Shown here in pieces: positions 18,284-28,863 of a stretch of 64,000 nt of DNA (position 1 is its first letter; the number at the start of each line of letters is the position of its first letter). Location of the stretch: assembly GCF_011390835.1 (NCBI RefSeq), contig NZ_JAABRQ010000006.1:21508-85507 (forward strand). Reading direction: 5' to 3'. Made by a program: the position numbers and the translations under genes. The notes under the pieces are model-generated. The model was not told where the DNA came from, did no database searches, and worked only from the letters and a program-made list of their open reading frames with translations. This stretch comes from Hydrogenophaga sp. Lineage in GTDB: Bacteria > Pseudomonadota > Gammaproteobacteria > Burkholderiales > Burkholderiaceae_C.

Positions 18284-21244
18284 TCAGGCCCAGGGTTTGA
18301 GCGCTTCGCGTGTGCGCTCAATGGTCTTGCGCCAGGTGCTGGAATTCCAGGAAATTCTGGCACCAGCCGACTGCTCCAGCCGCGCGCACAGAGCACTCAA
18401 ACGATCGGCGCCCACATTGCCTGCCGAGCCAGCCAGCGAATGTGCCAGTTCGCGCAAAGCATCGTCCCTGTTCTGCTCGATGGCCTGCTCGATGGCGGCG
18501 GCGCGGGTGTCTAGGTTCTGCAGGAATCCCTGCACAATCTCGCGTCGCAGGCTTCCCTGTTCGTCGTCCATGGCCGCAAACTGGGCCCAGCGTTCGCCGT
18601 CGACCCAAGGTGGCTCAACGTCCTGGGTGCTTGCCAGACCGGTGTTGGAAGGATGTTCGGTGGGAGCGCTGGGGTGGGGTGGCAGTGGTCTGGACGGTCC
18701 TTGTTTTTGCCAGTGGGCCAGCGTGTCGCCCAGCACTTTGAGGGACAGGGGCTTGGTGAGGTAGTCCTCCATGCCAGCATCAAGACAGCGCTGGCGGTCC
18801 TGCCAGAGGCTGGAGGCCGAAACGCCGATCACCGTGGGACCTTTGCTGCCCCAGCGTTGCCGAAGAACGCGAGCCACCGCCAGACCGTCGAGCCCGGGCA
18901 TGTGGGCATCAAGCAGCAACAAGTCGAACGGCTGATCTCGGCTTTGCGCCTGCTCCACCGCCTCGATCGCGGCCTGTCCGTCCGCCAGCGTCGTGAAAAC
19001 GTGACCTAGTCGTTTCAGCATGGCCGCAGCGACCTTGAGGTTGATCGGGTTGTCATCCACCACCAGCACATGCAGACGCTGATCTTCGGGCACGCTTTGC
19101 GGCAAGCCTTCGCTGTCGAGATCAGCCACGTCGGCCCGTGTGGCCAGGATGCTGAAATCAAAACGGCTGCCACGGCCAGGCGCGCTGCCGACCTCGATGG
19201 CGCCGCCCATGAGCTCCACCAGGTGTTTGCAAATCATCAGACCCAGCCCTGTGCCGCCGTAGACCCGTGCGGTTGAGGTATCGCCCTGAGCAAAGGGCTG
19301 GAACAGTGAGCCCATGCGGTCAGGTGAAATGCCCACGCCGGTGTCGGTGACGCTGAAGCCCAGGCGCAGCGTCGGGTGGGTAGCCACCACCCGTACCGCC
19401 AGCGTGACGGCGCCTTCGCCAGTGAACTTGATGGCGTTGGACAGCAGGTTGAGCAGCACCTGCCGCAGTCGGGTGATGTCGCCCGCCACGGCGCGCGGCA
19501 CATCTGGCTCCAGCGTGAGCACCAGGTCCAGCCCGCCGTCTGCGGCACGAGGCCGCATCAGATCGCAAACCCCCCGCACCGCTTGCTGAAGGTCGAATGG
19601 CCGATGTTCCAGCGTCAGCTTGCCGGCCTCGATCTTGGAGAAGTCAAGAATGTCATCGACCACCGAACGCAATTGGTCGCTGGACATCTGCAACACGTCC
19701 AGCATGTCGCGCTGTGCGGGCGTGAGCGCCGTGTCCTGCAACAGCTCACCCATGCCCACCAGTCCGTTGAGCGGCGTGCGAATCTCATGGCTCATGACCG
19801 CCAGAAAGCCCGCCTTGGCCTGGACCGCCGCCAGGGCCTGCTCACGCGAAGCCAGCAGCTCGGTGGTGCGCTCGCGAACCCGCCGTTCCAGCAACAGGGC
19901 GGCATCGCGCAGAGCCTCGTTTTTTTGCTGGATTTCCTGGGTGTAGGTCTGCAGCTTTTGCGCACTCTGGTGCATCACCTCGGACAGGTGATGCACCTCG
20001 CGCAGCTGGGCGCGGTGCTGCACCTCGGGCACCTGGCCTTGCCCGAGGGCCGTGGCAGAGGCGTTGAGCCGGCTGAACTGACCCGACAAGCTGCGTGCCA
20101 GCATGAGAGCGAGCAGTGTGCCCAAGGCGATCAGGACCGCCATCGCGGCCAGCGCCCATTGCCGGGCCTCAAGCACCCGGCGCGTGAAGTCTTGCTCTGG
20201 TGCCACCACGACCAATTGCCAGGCCAGGCCGTAGCGTTCGCCAAACGGGCGCTGCAGCGCGATCAGTCGATTGGAGCTGAGTCCCAGCCGCTCCCACCAG
20301 CTGCTGCTGCCGTCCAGGCGGACCACACCGGTCTGCGCTGCCGCTGCCGCTGCCGATGGCGTTGTCCGCTGGCCTAGGCGCTCGTGGGACATCCGAACCA
20401 ATGCGTCGCGGCTTTGCGCCGGGGTGATGCGCTGCGATTTGCCATCGATCATCTGGCTCAGAGGCTCGTCCACCGAAGAGGCCACCAGCAACCCGGCCCG
20501 GTCGACCAAGTAGGTCACTGCGCCTTCGCTGATCCGGGTGCTACGGATCAGTTCGGTGAGGCGTGCCAGGCTCATGTCGACGGCCAACACCCCCATCACG
20601 GTGCTGTTGTCGGTGGCGAAGATGGGTTGGGCTAGCGTGAGGTCGAACTGGGGCTTGACCGCCGAGCGGTAGACCTCGGTGAAGGTGCGCTCGCCACGCA
20701 GAATCGCCAGCTGATACCAGGGACGCACTCGCGGGTCATACACCGTGGCCTCGGTCTTGAGCAGCTGGGTTCGGTCACCGGGCTGCTGGAGCAGATGATG
20801 GGTTCGCCCTGGTTCACCCGGTCTGATCTGGCGCACCACAAAGCCGCGGTCCTCGCGCTCCAGCCCAAAGAAGCTGCCGTCGGCTGCGCCGATGTAAAGA
20901 TAGGGCACGTTGGGTGACTGCTGGGTGAGCGCAAATGCCATGCGTTCGAAGGCATCGGTATCATGCAGCCAGCCGCGGGCACGATCTCCCTCAGTGCCCG
21001 TTGGCTTGAACGGCGGTAGCAACGCGTTGACTACCGTGTGCGCTTCGCCCAGATGGGCCAGGGCGCCGACGTCGACCCGCTGTGCCGCCTGCGCCATGGC
21101 GCTTGCGGCCAGGGTGTCGATGGCCTCTGCGCTGTTGGAGGACAGCACCCAGGCCACGAGCAGCGCAGGCGTCAGAGCAGAAAACACCAGCGCGCCCAGC
21201 AGGGCCGGACCCAGTGGCAGGCGCCAGGGCGCCTTGTCGCTCAT
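18284..21244 (-). CDS. Membrane hybrid sensor histidine kinase with receiver and HPt domains
   Basis: Sensor of 986 residues. Order of parts: membrane helix near residues 12-35, a large periplasmic dCache-like sensor domain (about 40-360, with [15 protein letters not shown] and [10 protein letters not shown]), a second membrane helix near 365-390, HAMP/coiled coil, HisKA with [15 protein letters not shown], HATPase with [18 protein letters not shown], receiver with [11 protein letters not shown] and [12 protein letters not shown], and a C-terminal HPt with [18 protein letters not shown]. This is a full phosphorelay on one chain. The start overlaps by four bases the stop of the cyclase-like response regulator, so the two are co-translated and probably act together. 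The signal is unknown. Confidence 0.93.
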   Translation of the reverse strand: MSDKAPWRLPLGPALLGALVFSALTPALLVAWVLSSNSAEAIDTLAASAMAQAAQRVDVGALAHLGEAHTVVNALLPPFKPTGTEGDRARGWLHDTDAFERMAFALTQQSPNVPYLYIGAADGSFFGLEREDRGFVVRQIRPGEPGRTHHLLQQPGDRTQLLKTEATVYDPRVRPWYQLAILRGERTFTEVYRSAVKPQFDLTLAQPIFATDNSTVMGVLAVDMSLARLTELIRSTRISEGAVTYLVDRAGLLVASSVDEPLSQMIDGKSQRITPAQSRDALVRMSHERLGQRTTPSAAAAAAQTGVVRLDGSSSWWERLGLSSNRLIALQRPFGERYGLAWQLVVVAPEQDFTRRVLEARQWALAAMAVLIALGTLLALMLARSLSGQFSRLNASATALGQGQVPEVQHRAQLREVHHLSEVMHQSAQKLQTYTQEIQQKNEALRDAALLLERRVRERTTELLASREQALAAVQAKAGFLAVMSHEIRTPLNGLVGMGELLQDTALTPAQRDMLDVLQMSSDQLRSVVDDILDFSKIEAGKLTLEHRPFDLQQAVRGVCDLMRPRAADGGLDLVLTLEPDVPRAVAGDITRLRQVLLNLLSNAIKFTGEGAVTLAVRVVATHPTLRLGFSVTDTGVGISPDRMGSLFQPFAQGDTSTARVYGGTGLGLMICKHLVELMGGAIEVGSAPGRGSRFDFSILATRADVADLDSEGLPQSVPEDQRLHVLVVDDNPINLKVAAAMLKRLGHVFTTLADGQAAIEAVEQAQSRDQPFDLLLLDAHMPGLDGLAVARVLRQRWGSKGPTVIGVSASSLWQDRQRCLDAGMEDYLTKPLSLKVLGDTLAHWQKQGPSRPLPPHPSAPTEHPSNTGLASTQDVEPPWVDGERWAQFAAMDDEQGSLRREIVQGFLQNLDTRAAAIEQAIEQNRDDALRELAHSLAGSAGNVGADRLSALCARLEQSAGARISWNSSTWRKTIERTREALKPWA

Positions 21245-22389
21245 GGCCTAGGGCCGGATGCGGAGTCTGGGGCAGCGCGCAAGGGCATCAGACAACTCAC
21301 ATCCATCGATTTGCCCCGTTGGGGAAGCTCCAGCCATAGACGCGGTTGAGTTTGCACGACGCCGGTCACGCTGCGCAAAACCTCCACGGAGGCGACTGGG
21401 TAGGTGGCTTCGTGCAGGTCTGGGTGGCGCGCCAATGCCACCGCGTTGTCCACCGTCTCGCCCACCGGAATCAGCTGGGCCGCACCGCCGAGCAAGCCGT
21501 CGAGCCGCATCATGGCCACGGGGCCGCTGTGGAGTGCGCTGCCGACTTCCAGCGGAGGCGGGGCGTGATCGACCCACCTTGCCTCAGCGAAGGCTTGCAG
21601 GCCGGCCAACGAGTTGCGAACGCCAAACGCCGCACGCACCGCGCGCAAGGGATGGGACGCTGGGGCGTCGTTTTCAACGTCCGCGAACACCGCCACCAGC
21701 ACGTCACCCAGGAACTGCAGCGTGGTTGCGCCAAACAGAAACACGGTGTCGCCACAGGCCTGGTGAAAGCGCCGCAGCAAAACGCTGAGATCGGCGGCAG
21801 GCAGCGCACTGGACCAGGCCGCATGGTTGCGCAAACAGACTGCCAGTACCGTGGCCTGCTCATGGCCACCTTGCACATCCTGGGCGTTGGCGGTGGGCCA
21901 TTGCTGGTTCAGCGCCAGCGCCAGACGGTCTTCGAAAGCGTCGCCCAGGGTGCGCAACTGCTTTTCGAGTTCGGCTGTGAGGGTCGAACGGATGGTCAAG
22001 TCCTGAGCTACTTGCCGTATCTGCTGCTTGTTGAGCTGTGCCATCACGGCATCTCGGAGCTCTCGCGTCTGAAATGGCTTGGTCAGATAGTCGTCAGCGC
22101 CCTGGCGCATGCCCTGTCGCATGTGCTCCCGTTCCTGCAGGGAGGTCAGCAGGATCAGCGGGGTAGCGCCCAACGTGGGGTGGCCGCGCAGCGCATCAAG
22201 CAAATCAAAGCCGCTCATGCGCGGCATATGGATGTCGCTGACCACCAGTTCGGGCGCGTGGGCGGTGATGAGGTCCCAGGCGGCCGCGCCGTCAGGGGCC
22301 GCGAGCACCTCGTGCCCGATGTTCTTCAGAACCACCGAGATCAGCTTCAGGGTACCGGGGTCGTCCTCTGCGACGGCGATCAGGGCCAT
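21241..22389 (-). CDS. Response regulator with degenerate class III cyclase-like domain
   Basis: Protein of 382 residues. The N-terminal receiver domain has VAEDDPGTL, phosphoacceptor Asp52 in [10 protein letters not shown] and YLTKPF. A linker helix follows, then a nucleotide-cyclase homology domain recognisable by [33 protein letters not shown] and [13 protein letters not shown]. In active enzymes the first strand carries a metal-binding Asp (ADIRGFT type), but here it reads [10 protein letters not shown] with no Asp. The VNxAxR-type segment is also altered. The domain is therefore probably catalytically dead and regulatory, or strongly divergent. It precedes the hybrid kinase with an ATGA overlap. 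No DNA-binding domain is present. Confidence 0.8.
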   Translation of the reverse strand: MALIAVAEDDPGTLKLISVVLKNIGHEVLAAPDGAAAWDLITAHAPELVVSDIHMPRMSGFDLLDALRGHPTLGATPLILLTSLQEREHMRQGMRQGADDYLTKPFQTRELRDAVMAQLNKQQIRQVAQDLTIRSTLTAELEKQLRTLGDAFEDRLALALNQQWPTANAQDVQGGHEQATVLAVCLRNHAAWSSALPAADLSVLLRRFHQACGDTVFLFGATTLQFLGDVLVAVFADVENDAPASHPLRAVRAAFGVRNSLAGLQAFAEARWVDHAPPPLEVGSALHSGPVAMMRLDGLLGGAAQLIPVGETVDNAVALARHPDLHEATYPVASVEVLRSVTGVVQTQPRLWLELPQRGKSMDVSCLMPLRAAPDSASGPRP

Positions 22390-22548
22390 GGGGCTTGATT
22401 CTAGGGGTGTGACACCGGCCAGGATGGACGATTACGGGTCATCCTAGGGTGAGTTGGTCCTGCTCTGGCGCCAGCGTCGCCCGACCCGTGGAGAAACCAG
22501 CGCATGCCGTGATTCCGTCACACGGCTATGGTTTGTTGTCAACGGATG

Positions 22549-24033
22549 TCAACGGATGTCAGCGCTGAACTTCCAGTCCGATTTCTGCCAGGCCAACACC
22601 TCCTCCCCCAGCAGCCAGGCCGATTGCGGGTAACGCCGCGCCCAGCCCGGGTTCGTGACCAGCTTGAAGGCGCCTGACTTGTAGCTCAGCCGCAGGGACT
22701 CGTGCTCCGGCATCTTGCGCGCGTGGCACAGCAGCACCGCCAGGCGCAGGCACATCAGCTGCTTGGCGAACAGCTCATCGCCCAGCGACAGCTCCAGTTT
22801 CTTGAGCTTGCCGCGCTGACCCAGCACCAGCTGACTCATGCGGTGCAGCTCGGGCAGGGAGAAGCCGGGCGCATCCACGTTGTCCAGGATGTAGGCGCCG
22901 TGATGGTAGGAGCGGTCGTGGGAGATGTGGGTGCCAATCTCATGCAGCCGCGCGGCCCAGGCCAGTTTCTGGGAGTAGCGCTCATTCTGCGGATCCACCG
23001 CAGCCACCTGGGCAAACAGGGCGGTGGCCACGGCGCTGACGCGCTGGGCATGGGCTTCGTCGGCGGAAAATCGGTGGGCCAGCCAGCGCACCGTGCGCTC
23101 GCGCACGTCGCCGCCCTCGCTCTCGCGTTCAATCAGGTCGTACAGGGCGCCCTGGCGCAAAGCACCCTGCGCTGGCAACATTTGCTGGATGTCGAACAGG
23201 TCGAAAATAGCGTGCAGAACCGCCACGCCGCCGGCCAATACCGGGCGACGATCGTCTTTCAGACCATCGAGCCGCAGGCTCTCCTGATGACCCGCCTTGA
23301 CCATGCGTTCGACCAGCCAGTCCAGACCGCTGCGGGTGACCAGGCCCGTGGCCCAGCCGTTGGCGCCCAGGATATCGGCCACCGCACTCACGGTGCCCGA
23401 GGAGCCGTAGGCGACTGCCCAGTCGGCCGGCGGAAAACTGTCCAGTGCCTGGTCGAGCACCGCCTTGGCGGCCACCTCGGCGGTCTTGAAGGCAGCGGGC
23501 GTGAATTCGCCGCGTCCGAAATACTTCTGCGTCCAGGCCACGCTGCCCAGCCGGTACGACTCCATGCTGTGGGCTTGGTAGCCCTGGCCAAGAATCATTT
23601 CAGTGGATCGCCCGCCGATATCGACCACCAGCCGCTTCTCGTCGGACTGGGGCAGTAGGCGCGATACGCCCTGGTAGATCAGCCGTGCCTCTTCCTGACC
23701 AGAGACCACTTCGATCGCAAAACCCAGAATCGTGTGTGCCTGTTTGAGGAACTCGTCGCGATTCTTGGCTTCGCGCAGGGTCTGCGTGGCCACGGCGCGC
23801 ACCTGCTGTTTCTTGAAGCCGTGCAGTCGTTCGGCAAAGCGGGCCAGACAGTCCCAGCCACGTTGCATGGCCGCTGGGCTCAGGACCTTGTTCTCATCCA
23901 GGCCAGCGCCCTGGCGCACCGTTTCCTTGAGGTACTCCATGCGCTCGATGTGACCGCCCTGGTAGCGGCCGATTTCGAGGCGGAAGCTGTTGGAGCCGAG
24001 ATCGATCGCAGCGAGGAGGGTTCCGTTTTGCAT
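22549..24033 (-). CDS. ppx: Exopolyphosphatase (Ppx/GppA family)
   Basis: Degrades polyphosphate processively, or hydrolyses pppGpp in GppA relatives. The protein has 494 residues. The ASKHA-fold phosphate loop is LAAIDLGSNSFRLEIGRY at the N-terminus. The second loop is LVVDIGGRSTEMILGQG, followed by AYGSSGTVSAVADIL. The C-terminal HD-like region reads WAARLHEIGTHISHDRSYHHGAYI. The ATG at 24033 was chosen because homology begins there; the open frame upstream is unrelated. It is divergent from the thioredoxin-like gene. A 10-base tandem repeat (GTCAACGGAT) overlaps its stop codon. Confidence 0.95.
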   Translation of the reverse strand: MQNGTLLAAIDLGSNSFRLEIGRYQGGHIERMEYLKETVRQGAGLDENKVLSPAAMQRGWDCLARFAERLHGFKKQQVRAVATQTLREAKNRDEFLKQAHTILGFAIEVVSGQEEARLIYQGVSRLLPQSDEKRLVVDIGGRSTEMILGQGYQAHSMESYRLGSVAWTQKYFGRGEFTPAAFKTAEVAAKAVLDQALDSFPPADWAVAYGSSGTVSAVADILGANGWATGLVTRSGLDWLVERMVKAGHQESLRLDGLKDDRRPVLAGGVAVLHAIFDLFDIQQMLPAQGALRQGALYDLIERESEGGDVRERTVRWLAHRFSADEAHAQRVSAVATALFAQVAAVDPQNERYSQKLAWAARLHEIGTHISHDRSYHHGAYILDNVDAPGFSLPELHRMSQLVLGQRGKLKKLELSLGDELFAKQLMCLRLAVLLCHARKMPEHESLRLSYKSGAFKLVTNPGWARRYPQSAWLLGEEVLAWQKSDWKFSADIR

Positions 24034-24281
24034 GGGGAAGGGTGGATTCGGGGCACCTGGGTGCCCAGGCGCCGCTGGGGCGCGGGCAACAGATGAAACG
24101 GTCAGATTGTGACGCATGCAAGTTCCGGCGGGCTGACACCATGGACCGCCTGACGCCGCCAGGACAGCCCCCGTTCCCGCGCTGCCAGGAACGCGCGATA
24201 CTGGTGGAGGTAGCGCCATGGGTGCCGTTGGCGCCGGTTGCCCCCCCTTTTTTTTTGCTCTTGTTGGTCCAGGAGTCCGGT

Positions 24282-24878
24282 ATGCCATCTACTGCTCGTC
24301 CCACATCCCAAAGCCCCACCGGCGAGTCGCGCGAACCGGCGCCCTCCTGGTCCCGCCGGCGCTGGCTGCAGTCCACAGGCGCCGCCAGCGCGCTGGCTGT
24401 GATGCCCAGCCTGCAGGCACAACCGGCGTCTGCGGCGGCCGAAGAGGCCCAGGCGCCACCCATGCCCGCCGTGGGCTCGGTGCTCAACCTGCCACGCATC
24501 ACCCTGCTCGATGGCCGGGTGGTGGATCCCGCTGGCACCGCCGGCAAACCGTTGCTGCTGTACTGGTGGTCCAGCACCTGCCCGTTCTGCGCCCAGCAAA
24601 GCCCGAGCATGGACCAGTTCTGGCAGGCGCAAAAGGGACGTGGCTTGCAGATGGTGGCTCTGTCCATCGACAAGAAGCCGGAGGACGCTCAGGCCTACCT
24701 GGCGCGCAAGGGCTACCAGTTCCCCGCGGCCTGGGCCAGCCCGGACTGGCGCAAGAGTTTCCCCAAGCCCAAGGGCTTGCCCATCACGCTGCTGCGCGGT
24801 CGTGAAGGTCGGCTGCTGCTGGCCGAGCGCGGGCAGATGTTCGCTGAAGATGTGGAGGCAATGGCCCAGCTGCTGTGA
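24282..24878 (+). CDS. Tat-secreted TlpA-like thiol-disulfide oxidoreductase
   Basis: Periplasmic thioredoxin-fold protein of 198 residues. A twin-arginine signal is visible near residue 25 (SRRRWLQSTGAASALAV), followed by an Ala-rich region and a likely cleavage after QAQPASA. The redox motif is WWSSTCPFCAQQSP. The remainder matches TlpA/ResA-like reductases (ALSIDKKPEDAQAYL, GLPITLL). It may keep cysteines of periplasmic or cytochrome proteins reduced; the client is unknown. AGGAG at 24271-24275 supports the ATG at 24282. A C7T9 homopolymer tract lies 26 bases upstream. Confidence 0.85.
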   Translation: MPSTARPTSQSPTGESREPAPSWSRRRWLQSTGAASALAVMPSLQAQPASAAAEEAQAPPMPAVGSVLNLPRITLLDGRVVDPAGTAGKPLLLYWWSSTCPFCAQQSPSMDQFWQAQKGRGLQMVALSIDKKPEDAQAYLARKGYQFPAAWASPDWRKSFPKPKGLPITLLRGREGRLLLAERGQMFAEDVEAMAQLL

Positions 24879-24971
24879 ACGCTGGTGGGCAGGGCGCTCG
24901 GTGCGCAGCCCCCAGAAGAATGCGTAATGCTTAAAAAGCAGGATGTTTGGGCCTCAGCTCCGTTTGTGTGA

Positions 24972-24989
24972 CTGTCACATTGATGTCAC
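24972..24989 (+). promoter_or_regulatory. Pho box upstream of pstS
   Basis: CTGTCAC (24972) and ATGTCAC (24983) are 11 bases apart with A/T-rich spacers, matching the PhoB consensus. Weaker in-phase units flank them. The box lies 57 bases before the pstS start. Confidence 0.85.
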
Positions 24990-25045
24990 ACAAGCCCCCT
25001 AGAGTCTCGTTTGTGAACCATTTTTCACCAACCGAGAGGACTCTC

Positions 25046-26077
25046 ATGAACACCAAACGCACTCTGCTCAAAACCGTGGCTGCTGCCGCTTTCGCATCGC
25101 TGGCCATGGGCAGCGCCCTGGCCGCCGACATCACCGGCGCTGGCGCCACTTTTCCCTTCCCCATCTACGCCAAGTGGGCCGAGGCCTACAAGAAAGAAAC
25201 CGGAATCGGCCTGAACTACCAGTCCATTGGTTCGTCTGGTGGCCTGCGCCAGATCCGCGCCAAGACCGTGGCCTTCGGCGCTTCCGACGCCCCGGTAAAG
25301 GGCGCTGACCTGGACAAGGACGGCATGGTGCAATTCCCTGCGATCATCGGCGGCACCGTCCCGGTGTTCAACGTCGAGGGCTTTGCCCAGGGCGAAATGC
25401 GCATCACTGGCCCGGTTTTGGCCGACATGTTCTTGGGCACCATCAGCAAGTGGAACGACCCCAGGATCGCCGCGTTGAACCCCGGCAAGACACTGCCTGA
25501 CCAGGCGATCACTGTGGTGCACCGCGCCGATGGTTCGGGCACCACCTTCAACTGGACCGACTACCTCTCCGCCGTGAGCAAGCCCTGGGCCGACACCGTG
25601 GGCAAGGGCTCTGCCGTCAAGTGGCCTGCCGCTACCAGCGTGGGTGGCAAGGGCAACGAGGGCGTGGCCGCCAACGTGACCCGCATCAAGGGCGCAGTGG
25701 GCTACGTGGAATACGCCTACGCCAAGAAGAACAACATTCCCTACATGGCGCTGCAAAACAAGGACGGCAACTTTGTGCGCCCTGACGACAAGACGTTTGC
25801 CGCTTCCGCTGCGGGTGTGGACTGGTTCAGCGTGCCCGGCATGGGCGTGTCCATGGTCAACGCAGCCGGTGCCGACGCCTGGCCGGTCTCCACCGCCTCG
25901 TTCATCCTGATGTACAAGGACCCCGCTGACAAGGCGCAATCCGCTGAGGTCCTGAAGTTCTTTGACTGGGCCTTCAAGAATGGCCAGAAGATGGCTCTGG
26001 AACTTGATTACGTGCCGCTGCCGGACAAGCTGACCGCCGACATCCGCTCCAAGGTCTGGTCGCAGATCGCCAAGTAA
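25046..26077 (+). CDS. pstS: Periplasmic phosphate-binding protein PstS
   Basis: High-affinity phosphate receptor for the Pst ABC importer. The protein has 343 residues with a Sec signal peptide (TLLKTVAAAAFASLAMGSALA), cleaved before ADITGAGATFPFPIY. Phosphate-contacting segments are visible: GAGATFP, SIGSSGG, FGASDAP and HRADGSGTTFNWTDYL. The ATG at 25046 follows GAGAGGA. It is the first gene of pstSCAB-phoUBR, controlled by the upstream Pho box. A strong hairpin separates it from pstC. Confidence 0.97.
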   Translation: MNTKRTLLKTVAAAAFASLAMGSALAADITGAGATFPFPIYAKWAEAYKKETGIGLNYQSIGSSGGLRQIRAKTVAFGASDAPVKGADLDKDGMVQFPAIIGGTVPVFNVEGFAQGEMRITGPVLADMFLGTISKWNDPRIAALNPGKTLPDQAITVVHRADGSGTTFNWTDYLSAVSKPWADTVGKGSAVKWPAATSVGGKGNEGVAANVTRIKGAVGYVEYAYAKKNNIPYMALQNKDGNFVRPDDKTFAASAAGVDWFSVPGMGVSMVNAAGADAWPVSTASFILMYKDPADKAQSAEVLKFFDWAFKNGQKMALELDYVPLPDKLTADIRSKVWSQIAK

Positions 26078-26097
26078 GGTAAAAGGCTCTTGCGCAT

Positions 26098-26130
26098 CCG
26101 CCCCGCGTCAGCTCAGCTGTCGCGGGGCGG
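26098..26130 (+). promoter_or_regulatory. Strong intercistronic hairpin between pstS and pstC
   Basis: CCGCCCCGCG (26098-26107) is perfectly complementary to CGCGGGGCGG (26121-26130). An inner CAGC/GCTG stem with a TCA loop continues it across a single T-T mismatch. No T-run follows. It is most likely an mRNA-stabilising or partial termination element that makes pstS more abundant than the permease genes. Confidence 0.7.
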
Positions 26131-26166
26131 TCGCTTAGAGCCTCCGCAGCCACTGGAGGAGACCTC

Positions 26167-27165
26167 ATGAACATGGAAACCACCATGGAATCTAGGATCA
26201 TGCCCGCTGAGACGGGCAACCCCAACATGCAGGTGATTGCTCGCCGGCAGCGTTGGCAGGACGTCATCTTCCACCGCGGCACCCAGGGCTTCTCGCTGCT
26301 GGTGCTGATTGCCTTGGTGGGCATCATCGTGTCCCTGCTCATCAACGCCTGGCCGGCATTCGAGAAGTTCGGTGTCGGCTTCGTCTGGCGGGTGGAATGG
26401 GACGTGGTGAACGATGAGTTCGGTGCTGCGATTGCCATCACCGGCACCTTGTTGAGCGCAGGCATTGCGATGTTGATCGCGGTGCCGTTGGCCTTCGGCA
26501 TCGCGCTGTTTCTCACCGAGACCTGCCCGGTCTGGCTGCGCCGTCCGCTGGGCACCGCCATCGAACTGCTGGCGGCAGTGCCCTCCATCATCTACGGCAT
26601 GTTTGGCCTGTTTGTGTTTGCACCGCTGTTTGCGGACTATTTTCAGATTCCGGTGCAGGAGCTGATTGGCGGCATGCCGCTGGTTGGCTGGATGTTCGGC
26701 GGAGCCACCAACGGCATCGGCATCATGGCCGCTGGCGTGGTGCTCGCCTTCATGGTGCTGCCATTTGTGGCCGCGGTGATGCGCGACGTGTTTGAAATCG
26801 TGCCCCCCATCCTGCGCGAATCCGCCTACGGCGTGGGCTGCACGACCTGGGAGGTGGTGCAGGGCGTGGTGCTGCCCTACACCCAGAAGGGCGTGATCGG
26901 TGGTGTGATGCTGGGCCTGGGACGTGCCCTGGGTGAAACCATGGCGGTGACCTTTGTGATCGGCAATGCCAACCGCATGCCCACTTCGCTTTTCTCGCCG
27001 GGCACCTCGATCGCCTCCACTCTGGCCAACGAGTTCGGCGAAGCGGTGGATTTCCACGTGTCCACCCTGTATGCCCTCGGCTTCCTGCTGTTCGTCATCA
27101 CCTTTGTGGTGCTGGCCACAGCCAAGATCATGCTGGTGCGCGCCGAGCGCGCCAAGGGCTTCTGA
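26167..27165 (+). CDS. pstC: Phosphate ABC transporter permease PstC
   Basis: Inner-membrane subunit of the phosphate importer, 332 residues with about six helices. The first helix is near residues 38-60 ([19 protein letters not shown]). The coupling-helix region that contacts PstB is [17 protein letters not shown], followed by [17 protein letters not shown], typical of PstC. GGAGGA sits just upstream of the ATG. It pairs with PstA, which follows after 21 bases. Confidence 0.96.
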   Translation: MNMETTMESRIMPAETGNPNMQVIARRQRWQDVIFHRGTQGFSLLVLIALVGIIVSLLINAWPAFEKFGVGFVWRVEWDVVNDEFGAAIAITGTLLSAGIAMLIAVPLAFGIALFLTETCPVWLRRPLGTAIELLAAVPSIIYGMFGLFVFAPLFADYFQIPVQELIGGMPLVGWMFGGATNGIGIMAAGVVLAFMVLPFVAAVMRDVFEIVPPILRESAYGVGCTTWEVVQGVVLPYTQKGVIGGVMLGLGRALGETMAVTFVIGNANRMPTSLFSPGTSIASTLANEFGEAVDFHVSTLYALGFLLFVITFVVLATAKIMLVRAERAKGF

Positions 27166-27186
27166 GCCGTCTGACGCGAGAACAAC

Positions 27187-28041
27187 ATGGAAATGAATGC
27201 CGCCCTCTACAAGAAGCGCCTGCGCACCAACGCCATTGGCCTGACCCTGTCCATGACCGCCATGGTGTTGGGGCTGGCGGTACTGCTGTGGATCCTTTTC
27301 GTGCTGTTTTCCAACGGCTTTAAGGCGCTGGACTGGAACATCCTCACCCAGTCCACCCCGGCGCCCGGCACCGAAGGCGGGGGCCTGGCCAACGCCATCG
27401 TCGGCAGTCTGATGATGGTGGGCTTCGCCGTGCTGGTGTCCACGCCCATCGGCGTCCTGGCTGGCGTGTACCTGGCCGAGTATGGCGACACCAGCAAGAC
27501 CGCCGAGGTCACCCGATTCGTGACGGACATCATGCTGTCGGCGCCGTCTATCGTGCTTGGCCTGTTTGTCTACGCCATCGCGGTGGCCACGGTGGGCCAT
27601 TTTTCGGGCTGGGCGGGCAGCCTGGCCCTGTCCCTGATCGCCATCCCCGTGGTGGTTCGCACCACGGAGAACATGCTGCGGCTGGTGCCGGGAACCTTGC
27701 GGGAAGCCGCCTTTGCTCTGGGTGCGCCGCGCTGGAAGGTGTCGATCAAGGTGACCTTGCGCGCGGCAAAAAGCGGCGTGATGACTGGTTTGCTGCTGGC
27801 CATCGCCCGCATCACCGGAGAAACCGCTCCGCTGTTGTTCACCGCGCTCAACAACCAGTTCTTCAGCACCGACATGAGTGGACCAATGGCCAATCTGCCG
27901 ATCGTGATCTACCAGTTTGCGCTCAGCCCTTACGACAACTGGATCCGTCTGGCCTGGGGTGGTGCGCTACTGATCACGCTCTCCGTGCTGGTGCTCAACA
28001 TCCTGGCCCGCGTCATCCTCCGCGAGAAAACCCCGGTTTGA
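27187..28041 (+). CDS. pstA: Phosphate ABC transporter permease PstA
   Basis: Second inner-membrane subunit of the Pst importer, 284 residues with about six helices. Landmarks are [19 protein letters not shown], the coupling-helix [19 protein letters not shown] and [15 protein letters not shown]. The ATG at 27187 is followed by a second in-frame ATG two codons later. It lies 21 bases after pstC and 44 bases before pstB. Confidence 0.96.
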   Translation: MEMNAALYKKRLRTNAIGLTLSMTAMVLGLAVLLWILFVLFSNGFKALDWNILTQSTPAPGTEGGGLANAIVGSLMMVGFAVLVSTPIGVLAGVYLAEYGDTSKTAEVTRFVTDIMLSAPSIVLGLFVYAIAVATVGHFSGWAGSLALSLIAIPVVVRTTENMLRLVPGTLREAAFALGAPRWKVSIKVTLRAAKSGVMTGLLLAIARITGETAPLLFTALNNQFFSTDMSGPMANLPIVIYQFALSPYDNWIRLAWGGALLITLSVLVLNILARVILREKTPV

Positions 28042-28085
28042 CCAGACGCCCACCACATCCCGATACAACCCTTGTGCACACAACC

Positions 28086-28862
28086 ATGAGCGAAACTTCT
28101 ACCCCCGTAAACAACGCACTTGAACTGCGCAACCTGAACTTCTTCTACGGCAAGTTCCAGGGTCTCAAGGATGTGAACCTCGACATCGAAGAGCGCAAGG
28201 TCACCGCGTTCATCGGTCCTTCAGGCTGCGGCAAGTCCACCCTGCTGCGCACGCTCAACCGCATGTACAGTCTCTACCCGGGCCAGCGCGCCGAAGGCAC
28301 CATCAATTTCTACGGCCAGAACATCCTGGACCCGAAGCAAGACATCAATCTGCTGCGCGCGCGCATCGGCATGGTGTTCCAGAAGCCCACGCCGTTTCCC
28401 ATGTCGATTTACGACAACATAGCCTTCGGCGTGAAGCTCTACGAAAACCTGAGCGCCGGTGAGATGGACGACCGCGTTGAATGGGCACTGACCAAGGCCG
28501 CTTTGTGGAACGAGGTCAAGGATAAGCTCGGTCAAAGTGGTCTGTCTCTCTCTGGCGGCCAGCAACAGCGCCTGTGCATCGCACGCAGCGTGGCGGTCAA
28601 GCCCCTGGTGTTGCTGCTCGATGAACCCACCTCGGCGCTGGACCCGATCTCCACCGGCAAGGTGGAAGAACTGGTGCACGAGCTCAAGCAGGACTACACG
28701 ATTGCCATCGTCACCCACAACATGCAGCAGGCGGCGCGGTGCAGCGACTACACCGCCTACATGTACCTGGGGGAAATGATCGAGTTCGGTGCCACCGAGC
28801 AGATTTTTTTCAAGCCCAGCAAGAGCGCGACCGAAGACTACATCACAGGAAGGTTTGGTTGA
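28086..28862 (+). CDS. pstB: Phosphate ABC transporter ATPase PstB
   Basis: ATPase of the phosphate importer, 258 residues. Walker A is [12 protein letters not shown], the Q-loop region is [17 protein letters not shown], the signature is [14 protein letters not shown], and Walker B is [14 protein letters not shown], followed by [13 protein letters not shown]. The ATG at 28086 was preferred to upstream non-ATG codons because homology and a normal length start there. The stop is one base before the phoU start. Confidence 0.98.
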   Translation: MSETSTPVNNALELRNLNFFYGKFQGLKDVNLDIEERKVTAFIGPSGCGKSTLLRTLNRMYSLYPGQRAEGTINFYGQNILDPKQDINLLRARIGMVFQKPTPFPMSIYDNIAFGVKLYENLSAGEMDDRVEWALTKAALWNEVKDKLGQSGLSLSGGQQQRLCIARSVAVKPLVLLLDEPTSALDPISTGKVEELVHELKQDYTIAIVTHNMQQAARCSDYTAYMYLGEMIEFGATEQIFFKPSKSATEDYITGRFG

Positions 28863-28863
28863 C

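Noticed and set aside
22538-22564. Tandem GTCAACGGAT repeat at the end of ppx as a Pho box
   Set aside because: The period is 10, not 11 bases, and it lies at the 3' end of the gene; a simple small duplication is more likely.
26113-27600. Minus-strand open frame of 495 codons opposite pstC and pstA
   Set aside because: His/Gln/Gly-rich shadow of two well-supported permease genes.
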